From Geminicoccus roseus DSM 18922 (GTDB lineage Bacteria; Pseudomonadota; Alphaproteobacteria; Geminicoccales; Geminicoccaceae), in contig NZ_KE386572.1 of the NCBI RefSeq assembly GCF_000427665.1, forward strand, positions 5,084,373 through 5,148,372: a stretch of 64,000 bases of DNA. Reading direction: 5' to 3'. The notes under the pieces are model-generated. The model ran no database searches, was not told the DNA's origin, and saw only the letters and a list, made by a program, of their open reading frames with translations. The position numbers and the translations under genes were made by a program. Of the stretch, positions 8,361 to 16,219 are shown in pieces. The stretch's first letter is position 1, and the number at the start of each line of letters is the position of its first letter.

Positions 8361-9299
8361 ATGAATGCCCTGCTCGTCTATCAGGCGGACCGCTGGCTCG
8401 AAAGTCGGCTGGAGCGGCTGTCCTTTCCGGTCCGGGTGGTGGCGCCACGCGACAAGGACCAGGTCGTGGCGGCCATGGCCGACACCGAGGTGCTGCTGCA
8501 CGCCCTGGATCCGGTGACCGCCAGGCATATCGAGGCCGGGCCGAAGCTGAAGCTGATCCAGAAGATCGGGGTCGGGGTGAACACGATCGACCTGGACGCG
8601 GCCAGGGCGCGTGGCATCGCCGTGTGCAACATGCCCGGCACCAACACCGCCGCCGTCGCCGAGCAGGCGCTCCTGTTGATGCTCTCGGTCCTGCGCCGGG
8701 TGACCGTCCAGGACCGCGCCTCGCGCGCCGGAGAGGGCTGGTCGGACGCCATCCAGGCCGCCGGCAGCTATGGCGAGATCGCCGGGCGCACGGTGGGCTT
8801 CGTCGGCTTTGGCGCGGTGCCGCGCCGGCTGGCCCCGGTGATCGAGGCGCTGGGCGGCAAGGTGCTGCGCTGGCACCGTTCCGACGCGGAGGGCCAGCCG
8901 GGCGAGCGGGTCATGGTGCTGGAGGACCTGTTCGCCCGGGCCGACATCGTCTCCCTGCACATCCCGCTCCAGGCCGACACGGCGAAGATCGTCAACGCCC
9001 AGACCCTGTCCCATGTCCGGCCCGGCACTATCCTGGTGAACACCGCCCGTGGCGGCCTGGTCGACGAGGCGGCCCTCCTGGCGGCGCTGGACGATGGCCG
9101 CCTGGCCGGAGCCGGGCTGGACGTGCTGGCCACCGAGCCGTTCGAGCAGGACAACCCGCTGCTCGGCCGCGACGAGGTCGTGCTGGCGCCCCACAGCGCC
9201 TGGCTGACCCGGGAGACCTGGGACCGCTCGCTGGCGGTGATTGCCGAGAACGTGCGGCGGCTGGGCACCGGCGAGCAGCTGCTGCACCGGGTCGCCTAG
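8361..9299 (+). CDS. D-2-hydroxyacid dehydrogenase family (NAD-binding)
   Basis: NAD(P)-dependent oxidoreductase of the D-2-hydroxyacid/phosphoglycerate dehydrogenase family, 312 residues. The Rossmann loop is GRTVGFVGFGAVPRRLA, with the third conserved Gly replaced (GxGxxP rather than GxGxxG). The substrate Arg lies in VNTARGGLVDE, the Glu in DVLATEPFE and the His in LAPHSAWLT. ATG 8361 is preferred because GAGG precedes it by eight bases; an in-frame GTG at 8352 is possible. It is transcribed away from the kinase/enolase-like pair with only 32 bases between starts, so the promoters must overlap or lie inside coding DNA. It could interconvert a 2-keto acid and the 2-hydroxy acid phosphorylated by the kinase. 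Confidence 0.85.
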   Translation: MNALLVYQADRWLESRLERLSFPVRVVAPRDKDQVVAAMADTEVLLHALDPVTARHIEAGPKLKLIQKIGVGVNTIDLDAARARGIAVCNMPGTNTAAVAEQALLLMLSVLRRVTVQDRASRAGEGWSDAIQAAGSYGEIAGRTVGFVGFGAVPRRLAPVIEALGGKVLRWHRSDAEGQPGERVMVLEDLFARADIVSLHIPLQADTAKIVNAQTLSHVRPGTILVNTARGGLVDEAALLAALDDGRLAGAGLDVLATEPFEQDNPLLGRDEVVLAPHSAWLTRETWDRSLAVIAENVRRLGTGEQLLHRVA

Positions 9300-10545
9300 C
9301 CGCCCGCTTGGGTCCCGACCGGTTGGGTTTCGACCGGTGGCTCGATGGTCGGGGCCGTAAAGCCCGGCGGCACTTTCGCCCAGGGATAGCCGTCGGCCGC
9401 GAGATCGCGGCCAACCGTGAACAGGGCCTTCATGTAGTCGGTCTCGAACGGCTCATTGAGCGGCATGGTGAAGCTTTTCGGGATGTAGGCCAGGTTGAAG
9501 TCGATCCCATCGCGCTCGGCCTCGAGGTAGATCCGGTACAGGTCGCCTATGCCCTGGGTCTGGATCAGGGAGGTGACCGCCCGTTCCATGATGTCGAGGG
9601 CCTGCCGCTCGACCTGCGCCCACTCGGGGTCCAGCCGGGCGTTGCGGATCACATAGAGCCGGCGCTCGCGCACGACGTGGCCCTCGCGCGAGGTGGCGCG
9701 AACGTTGAGCCCCGGCGGGTAGACGAACACCTGTGCGCTGGCCCCTCCGTCGACATGCATTTCCTCATAGGCTTCGCCGCCGACCTCCACGTCGATCATC
9801 ACCGGCGGAAACGCACCCGGGATGGCCGCCGAGGCGACCAGGACGTCGTGGACCAGTTCCAGGGCATTAGGATGCCCGCTCGCGGCGATCTCGCCGATGT
9901 TCCAGATCATCGGGCGGCGCGCGTCGAGGTTGGTGGTGCCGATCAGCAGCACCCGCCCCTTGCCATACTCGGCGGCAATGGCCTCCAGCATGGCCTGGTC
10001 GACGAAGCGCGCGATCGTCTGCCGCAAAGGCGAGTTGTCGGCGAGCGCATCCTGCAGCAGGGCAGCCAGATAGCCGCGCGGCTGCAGGACGTCCTGCGCC
10101 GTGATGGTGGTGCAGACCTGCTGCAGTTCGTCGTCATAGTCCGGGCCGAGAAAGGCGAAGGGTGCGGTCAAGGCGCCGGTGCTGATCCCGGTGACCCCCT
10201 GAACTGGGGCCGGGTCCCCGCAGCTGTCCACCCGACCAGGAGCCCGGCGCCGAACGCGCCGTTCTCGCCACCGCCCGAGATCGCCAGGAACTCCGCCGGC
10301 GGCAGGGGCTGGCCGCGCTCAGCCGGGCTTCGCAGCGCCTGCTCGCGGAAGAACGAGGTGATCATGGCCTTCTGGAACGCCGTGGGATCGCCGTCGCCCC
10401 AGTAGCGCGCCTCCGGCAGGTCGGCGATCTCCGCCTGTTCCTGCTGCTCGACCGGCACAGCGTTCAGGCGCACGAGCGTGCCGCAGCCGGCCAGGAGCAG
10501 GCAAGCGGCTGCGGCAGGCGCACGGGTAGAAACGGACAATGCCAT
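9296..10545 (-). pseudogene. patatin-like phospholipase lipoprotein, single-base frameshift
   Basis: Two overlapping minus-strand frames together make one patatin-like lipoprotein of about 416 residues. The N-terminal frame from ATG 10545 has a lipobox LLLAGC (Cys21) and the oxyanion loop SGGGENGAFGAG; the second frame has the nucleophile elbow GISTG and the Asp loop VDGGASAQ, then runs to a stop at 9296. The frame changes at a run of five C on the plus strand (10195-10199); a sixth would restore ..RPQF-RGVTGISTG.., the family sequence. Thus either a recent mutation, phase variation or a sequencing error. If intact it would be a membrane-anchored lipid acyl hydrolase. Confidence 0.85.
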
Positions 10546-10694
10546 CACACACCTCGCTGCGAAGCTCCTTCGGGGATTTGGACAGCCGGAGATGGTGAAT
10601 CCCACCATTGCTGCCGCACCCGCCCGGGAGCGTCAATGGCAGGCGCGCCTGCAAGCGGCTTGAACGCTGCCCGCCGCGCGACCATCCTGCCGCC

Positions 10695-12749
10695 ATGAGC
10701 GAGATCCTTCCCACCACCTGCCCCCATGACTGCCCGTCGGTCTGCGCCCTGGAAGTCGAGCGGCGCGCCGACGGCAGCATGGGCAAGATGCGCGGCTCCA
10801 GCCGCAACCCGTACACGGCCGGCACGCTGTGCGTGAAGGTGAGCCGCTACGCCGAGCGCTACCACCACAAGGACCGGCTGGCCTACCCGATGGTCCGGAC
10901 CGGGCCGAAGGGCAGCGGCCAGTTCCAGCGGATCTCCTGGGACGAGGCGATGGACCGGGTGGCCGAAGGGCTGCTGGCGGCCGAGCGCGAGCACGGTGCC
11001 GAAGCGGTCTGGCCCTATTTCTATGCCGGGACCATGGGCTACGTGCAGCGCGACGGCATCGAGCGGCTGCGCCACGCCAAGAAGTACAGCCGGCAGCAGA
11101 GCACGTTCTGCGTGACCCTGTCCGATGCCGGCTGGCGGGCCGGCTACGGCAAGCGCTGGGGCGTCTCGCCGGTGGAGGCCGGCGAGCATGCCGGGATGTG
11201 GCTGATCTGGGGCACCAACCCGGTCCACACCCACGTCAACATGATGAACCACATCGCCAAGGCGAAGAAGCGCGGCGCCAAGGTGGTGGTGGTCGACGTC
11301 TACCGGACCGGCACCGCCGACATTGCCGACGTCCATCTTGCGCCCAGGCCTGGCACCGACGGGGCGCTGGCCTGCGGCATCGCCCATGTGCTGTTCGCCG
11401 AGGGCTTCGCCGATCGAGCCTTCCTGGCCCGCTTCGCGGACCTGCCCTATGACAGGCTGGAGGAGCATTTCGCCGCGCGGACGCCGGAATGGGCGGAATC
11501 GATCTGCGGGGTGCCGGCCGAGCGGATCCGCGAGGTGGCCAGGCTCTATGGCGGGACGCAGGCGTCCTATCTGCGGGTCGGCTACGGCTTCACCCGGCAG
11601 AAGAACGGCTCGGCCGCCATGCACGCGGTGTCCTGCCTGCCGGTGATCACCGGCGCCTGGCAGCACCAGGGCGGCGGCGCCCTCTACTCGATGAGCGACA
11701 TCTACGGCTTCGACAAGACCATGATCGAGGGCCTGGACGTGCTCGATCCAAGCGTCCGCATCCTCGACCAGTCTCGGATCGGCCCGATCCTGGCGGGCGA
11801 CCGCCGCGACCTGGGCGACGGCCCGCCGGTGACCGCCCTGTTCATCCAGAACACCAACCCGGCCCTGGTCGCCCCGGAGAGCGGCCTGGTCCGCCAGGGC
11901 TTCCTGCGCGACGACCTGTTCACCGTGGTCCACGAGCAGTTCATGACCGACACGGCGAAGCTCGCCGACATCGTCCTGCCCGCCACCATGTTCGTCGAGC
12001 ACGACGACCTCTACACCGCCAGCGCCCATGCCACGGTGCAGGTCACCCGCAAGCTGTTCGAGCCGTTCGCCGAGTGCCGCAGCAACCACCAGGTCATCTG
12101 CGACTTGGCCGGCCGGGTCGGCGCGGACCATCCGGGTTTCCACATGAGCGAATGGGCGCTGATCGAGGACATGCTGGCCCGCAAGAACATGCCGGATGCG
12201 CAGGCCATCTACGAGAGCGGCGGCCATGACGTGCTGTCCAGCCATGCCGGCGGCCATTTCCCGGACGGCTTCGCCACGCCGGACGGCCGCTTCCGCTTCG
12301 CCCCGCCCTGGCACGAGATCGGTCCCCGCCACCACTCCATGCCGGCGCTGCCCGACCATCAGCCGGTGATCGAGGACGCGAGCGACGAGCATCCGTTCCG
12401 GCTGGTGGCGGCACCGGCCAGGCAGTTCCTGAACTCCAGCTTCACCGAGATGGAGAGCGGCCGCGCCCGCGAGATACGCCCGACCGCCCTGCTCCATCCG
12501 GACTCGATGGCGGGCCTGGGACTGGGCGACGGCGACCCGGTGCTGGTCGGCAACCGGCGCGGGACCGTGCGGGTCCACGCCAAGGGACGCACCAGCCAGC
12601 ATCCGGGCACGGTGGTGATCGAGGGGATCTGGCCCAGCGAGGGCTTCGCCGACGGCACCTGCGTCAACACGCTGATCTCGGCCGAGCCCGGCTTCCCCAA
12701 TGGCGGCGGCGCCTTCCACGACACGGCGGTATGGGTGCGCGCCGGCTGA
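10695..12749 (+). CDS. molybdopterin oxidoreductase with N-terminal [4Fe-4S] motif
   Basis: Mo-bisMGD enzyme of the DMSO reductase superfamily, 684 residues. Cys9, Cys13, Cys17 and Cys46 (CPHDCPSVC..LC) form the N-terminal [4Fe-4S] site seen in formate dehydrogenase/thiosulfate reductase-like members. Later conserved segments are WGTNPVHT (cofactor-binding), VVVVDVYRTGTADIAD, RVGYGFTRQKNG, FIQNTNPALVAPE and DIVLPATMFVEHDDLY, followed by the C-terminal cofactor domain (ARQFLNSSFTE). No twin-arginine signal is seen, so it is probably cytoplasmic. It starts the plus-strand respiratory block and is divergent from the patatin gene with a 149-base gap. The substrate is unknown. Confidence 0.85.
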   Translation: MSEILPTTCPHDCPSVCALEVERRADGSMGKMRGSSRNPYTAGTLCVKVSRYAERYHHKDRLAYPMVRTGPKGSGQFQRISWDEAMDRVAEGLLAAEREHGAEAVWPYFYAGTMGYVQRDGIERLRHAKKYSRQQSTFCVTLSDAGWRAGYGKRWGVSPVEAGEHAGMWLIWGTNPVHTHVNMMNHIAKAKKRGAKVVVVDVYRTGTADIADVHLAPRPGTDGALACGIAHVLFAEGFADRAFLARFADLPYDRLEEHFAARTPEWAESICGVPAERIREVARLYGGTQASYLRVGYGFTRQKNGSAAMHAVSCLPVITGAWQHQGGGALYSMSDIYGFDKTMIEGLDVLDPSVRILDQSRIGPILAGDRRDLGDGPPVTALFIQNTNPALVAPESGLVRQGFLRDDLFTVVHEQFMTDTAKLADIVLPATMFVEHDDLYTASAHATVQVTRKLFEPFAECRSNHQVICDLAGRVGADHPGFHMSEWALIEDMLARKNMPDAQAIYESGGHDVLSSHAGGHFPDGFATPDGRFRFAPPWHEIGPRHHSMPALPDHQPVIEDASDEHPFRLVAAPARQFLNSSFTEMESGRAREIRPTALLHPDSMAGLGLGDGDPVLVGNRRGTVRVHAKGRTSQHPGTVVIEGIWPSEGFADGTCVNTLISAEPGFPNGGGAFHDTAVWVRAG

Positions 12750-12881
12750 TGGCGTCTTCGCGCAAGGCCTGCCGGAACAACCTGCGCCCGTGAACGTTGG
12801 ACTGGGATCAGCAGCAGCAGCTTCGGCAGCTTTTTACCGGTGCTGCGCTGCCGTCCTGGATCCCGCGTTCCGGAGCCGTTG

Positions 12882-15221
12882 ATGATCGTCGCCACGGCCG
12901 TGGTCTTCCTGTTGATCGGCCTGGCCCTGGCCTTTGGCGGGGGCTGGCTGCTCGCGATCGGCGGCTCCTGGTACTACGTGCTGGCGGCGCTGGGCTTCCT
13001 GGTCACGGCTGGCCTCCTGCTGCGCCGCCGCCCGGCTGCGTTGTGGGTGCACGCCCTGGTCGTGCTGGCGACGATGGCCTGGGCGGTCTGGGAAGTGGGC
13101 TTCAACTGGTGGCAGCTGGCGCCAAGGGGCGACGTGGTCGTCCCGCTCGGGATCTGGCTCCTGCTTCCCTGGATCACCCGCAGGCTCACCGGCGGCGCGG
13201 CAGCGCGCCCGCCCGGGCCCCTGCATGGCGGCGGGCTGGCCATGGCCATCACCCTGGTCCTGGCGGTGGGGCTTGGCGGCTACGCCTATCTCACCCCTTC
13301 CAACGAGCAGCGGGGCACCCTGCCCGAGGCGGCGGTCGCAGACTTTTCGGCCTTGGCGGAAGGCGTCCCTCCGGGCGAGTGGCATGCCTATGGGCGGACC
13401 GGCGCTGGCCGTCGCTACGCGCCGTTCGACCAGATCACGCCGGCCAACGTGGACCAGTTGGAGATCGCCTGGACCTACCAGAGCGGCGACGTGCGCCGGC
13501 CGGACGATCCCAACGAGACGACCTACGAGGTCACCCCTCTCAAGATCGACGACACCCTCTATCTCTGCACGCCGCATAATTTCGTGATCGCACTGGACGC
13601 CGAGACCGGGGAAGAGCGCTGGCGGTTCGACCCGCAGGTCCCGGACGACACCAACCGGCAGCACCTGACCTGCCGCGGCGTCTCCTACCATGTCGATCCG
13701 GATGCCGCCGAAGGCGCTTCCTGCGCCCAGCGGATCTTCATGCCGACCGCCGACGCCCGCCTGATCGCCCTCGATGCCAGGACCGGCCAGGTCTGCCCCG
13801 GCTTTGGCCAGAACGGGCAGATCGACCTCTGGGAGAACATGCCCCACGTCCAGTCTGGCTTCTATTACTCGACCTCGCCGCCCGTGGTGACGAAGGGCCT
13901 GATCGTGATCGGCGGCGCCGTGAACGACAACGTCTCGACGACCGAGCCCGCCGGCGTGATCCGCGCCTACGACGTCGATACCGGGGCCCTGGTCTGGAAC
14001 TTCGACCCGGGCCAGCCCGGCAGGACCGAACCGATCCCCTCTGGGGAAACCTACACACCCAGCACCCCGAACAACTGGACCATCTCCAGCGTCGACGAGG
14101 AACTGGGCCTGGTCTACGTGCCCCTGGGCAATGCCCCGCCGGACCAGTTCGGCGGCAACCGCACCCCGCAGGACGAGCGCTTCTCCTCCTCGATCGTGGC
14201 CCTGGACCTTGCCAGCGGCGAACTGCGCTGGGTCTTCCAGACGGTCCACCACGACCTCTGGGACATGGACGTGCCGGCCCAGCCCTCGCTGGTCGATCTG
14301 GCGATGCCGGAGGGCACTGTGCCGGCCCTGGTGGCCCCGACCAAGCAGGGCGACATCTACGTCCTGGACCGGCGCAGCGGCGAGCCGGTGCTGCCGGTCC
14401 GGGAAGTGCCGGCTCCGCAGGGTGCTGCGCCTGGCGACTTCACCGCACCCACCCAGCCGGTTTCCGCCCTGTCCTTCCAGCCGCCGCCTTTGACCGAGCA
14501 GGACATGTGGGGCGGCACGATGTTCGACCAGCTGGCCTGCCGGATCGCCTTTCGAGGCTACCGCTACGAGGGCCGCTACACCCCGCCGTCGCTCCAGGGC
14601 AGCCTCGTCTATCCGGGCAATTTCGGGGTGTTCAACTGGGGCGGCATCGCGGTCGACCCGGTCCGGCAGGTCCTGTTCGCCACGCCTTCCTACCTGGCCT
14701 TCACCTCAAGGCTGATCCCGCGCGAGAACGAGCAGGAAAACTACGTTTCCGAAGGCGAGCCCGGGCTGAACGAGAATTATGGAGCACCCTATGCCGTGGA
14801 GCTGGCGCCGTTCACCTCGCCCCTGGGCCTGCCCTGCCAGGCTCCTCCCTGGGGCTATGTCGCTGGCGCCGACCTGCGCACCGGCGAGATCGCCTGGATG
14901 CACAAGAACGGCACGGTGCGCGACCGCTCTCCGGTTCCCCTGCCCTTCGAGATGGGCGTCCCCGACCTGGGCGGCCCCATCATCACTGCCGGTGGAGTAG
15001 CCTTCATGAGCGGTAGCCTGGACTATTATGTCCGCGCCTTCGACCTCACCACCGGCCAGGAGCTTTGGCGGGATCGGCTGCCCGCGGGCGGCCAGGCGAC
15101 GCCGATGAGCTATGCCGGGTCCGATGGCGCGCAATACCTGCTGGTGACGGCCGGGGGCCACGGCTCGCTCGGCACCAAGGCCGGCGACCACTTCATCGCC
15201 TACCGTCTCCCCCGCTCGTGA
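12882..15221 (+). CDS. gcd: membrane-bound PQQ-dependent glucose dehydrogenase
   Basis: Quinoprotein of 779 residues, the size of membrane glucose dehydrogenase. The first ~140 residues form five hydrophobic helices (MIVATAVVFLLIGLALAFGG onward); the rest is a periplasmic eight-bladed propeller that binds PQQ and Ca2+. Visible family segments include GEWHAYGRTGAGRRYAPFDQI, QHLTCRGVSYH, NNWTISSVDEELGLVYVPLG, TVHHDLWDMDVPAQPSLVD, PTKQGDIYVLDR, and GVPDLGGPIITAGG near the end. It oxidises glucose to gluconolactone in the periplasm and reduces ubiquinone. No PQQ biosynthesis genes lie in the window. ATG 12882 follows CGGAG; the oxidase subunit II gene begins 20 bases after its stop. Confidence 0.9.
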   Translation: MIVATAVVFLLIGLALAFGGGWLLAIGGSWYYVLAALGFLVTAGLLLRRRPAALWVHALVVLATMAWAVWEVGFNWWQLAPRGDVVVPLGIWLLLPWITRRLTGGAAARPPGPLHGGGLAMAITLVLAVGLGGYAYLTPSNEQRGTLPEAAVADFSALAEGVPPGEWHAYGRTGAGRRYAPFDQITPANVDQLEIAWTYQSGDVRRPDDPNETTYEVTPLKIDDTLYLCTPHNFVIALDAETGEERWRFDPQVPDDTNRQHLTCRGVSYHVDPDAAEGASCAQRIFMPTADARLIALDARTGQVCPGFGQNGQIDLWENMPHVQSGFYYSTSPPVVTKGLIVIGGAVNDNVSTTEPAGVIRAYDVDTGALVWNFDPGQPGRTEPIPSGETYTPSTPNNWTISSVDEELGLVYVPLGNAPPDQFGGNRTPQDERFSSSIVALDLASGELRWVFQTVHHDLWDMDVPAQPSLVDLAMPEGTVPALVAPTKQGDIYVLDRRSGEPVLPVREVPAPQGAAPGDFTAPTQPVSALSFQPPPLTEQDMWGGTMFDQLACRIAFRGYRYEGRYTPPSLQGSLVYPGNFGVFNWGGIAVDPVRQVLFATPSYLAFTSRLIPRENEQENYVSEGEPGLNENYGAPYAVELAPFTSPLGLPCQAPPWGYVAGADLRTGEIAWMHKNGTVRDRSPVPLPFEMGVPDLGGPIITAGGVAFMSGSLDYYVRAFDLTTGQELWRDRLPAGGQATPMSYAGSDGAQYLLVTAGGHGSLGTKAGDHFIAYRLPRS

Positions 15222-15241
15222 GTGGCCCGACCCTCCCCGCA

Positions 15242-16219
15242 ATGATCCGGACGTCCAGGCATCGCCGCCTCCTTTGGCCGGTCGCGCTGCTGGCCCTGGC
15301 CGGCTGCAGCGGTCCCCAGTCCGCCCTCGATCCGGCCGGTGTCGAGGCCGAGGAGATCGCGACCCTGTTCTGGCAGATGCTGGCAGGTGCCGGGGTCATC
15401 TGGACGCTGGTCCTGGGCACCGCAATCTACGCCTCGCGCAGCGACCAGCGTCTTTGGAGCGAGCGCCGGGCGCTCAACATGATCCTGTGGGCCGGCGCGA
15501 TCGTGCCGACCCTGGTGCTGGCCGGCCTGCTCGCCCATGGCCTGCGGCTGATGCCGCTCCTGCGCGCCGAGGGGAGCGATCTGCGGATCGAGGTCGCAGG
15601 CGAGCGCTTCTGGTGGCGGGTCACCTACCTGCGCGACGGGCTCCCCTCGGTGGTTACCGCCAATGAGCTGCGCCTGCCGGCCGGGGCGGACGTGGAGGTG
15701 GTGCTCACCACCACCGACATCATCCATTCCTTCTGGATCCCGTCGATCAGCGGCAAGACCGACATGATCCCGGGGCGCACCAACCGGCAGATGCTCCGCC
15801 CGACCCGGCCAGGGATCTACCGGGGTGCCTGCGCCGAGTTCTGCGGCAGTTCCCACGCGCTCATGGCGATGTCGGCCGAGGTCATGGCGCCTGACGCCTT
15901 CGCGCGATGGCTGGAAGCCGAGGCCCGCCCCGCCGTTCCATCTGGCGCCCGCGGCGAGCAGGTCTTCCTTCAGAACGGCTGCGGCGCCTGCCACGCCGTG
16001 CGCGGGATCAGCGACGGCGCCGCGATCGGCCCGGACCTCACCCATCTGGGCAGCCGCCACACCGTGGGCGCCGGCATCCTGGACAACACGCCCGAGAACA
16101 TCGCCCACTTCGTCGCGCATACCGAGGCGCTGAAACCGGGGGTGCGGATGCCCCCCTACGACATGCTGCCGGAGGACGACCTCGTCGCCCTGGCGACCTG
16201 GCTGGGTAGCCTGCGATGA
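15242..16219 (+). CDS. ctaC: cytochrome c oxidase subunit II with fused cytochrome c domain
   Basis: Subunit II of a caa3-type oxidase, 325 residues. The N-terminus is a lipoprotein signal (LLALAGC, Cys22), followed by two membrane helices (about 40-62 and 75-98). The cupredoxin domain has HSFWIPSISGKTD and the CuA site CAEFCGSSHALM. After residue ~235 a cytochrome c domain follows, with heme site CGACH and a candidate axial Met in GVRMPPYDML. It receives electrons at heme c and passes them through CuA to subunit I. Its stop overlaps the start of the subunit I gene by four bases (ATGA). Confidence 0.93.
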   Translation: MIRTSRHRRLLWPVALLALAGCSGPQSALDPAGVEAEEIATLFWQMLAGAGVIWTLVLGTAIYASRSDQRLWSERRALNMILWAGAIVPTLVLAGLLAHGLRLMPLLRAEGSDLRIEVAGERFWWRVTYLRDGLPSVVTANELRLPAGADVEVVLTTTDIIHSFWIPSISGKTDMIPGRTNRQMLRPTRPGIYRGACAEFCGSSHALMAMSAEVMAPDAFARWLEAEARPAVPSGARGEQVFLQNGCGACHAVRGISDGAAIGPDLTHLGSRHTVGAGILDNTPENIAHFVAHTEALKPGVRMPPYDMLPEDDLVALATWLGSLR

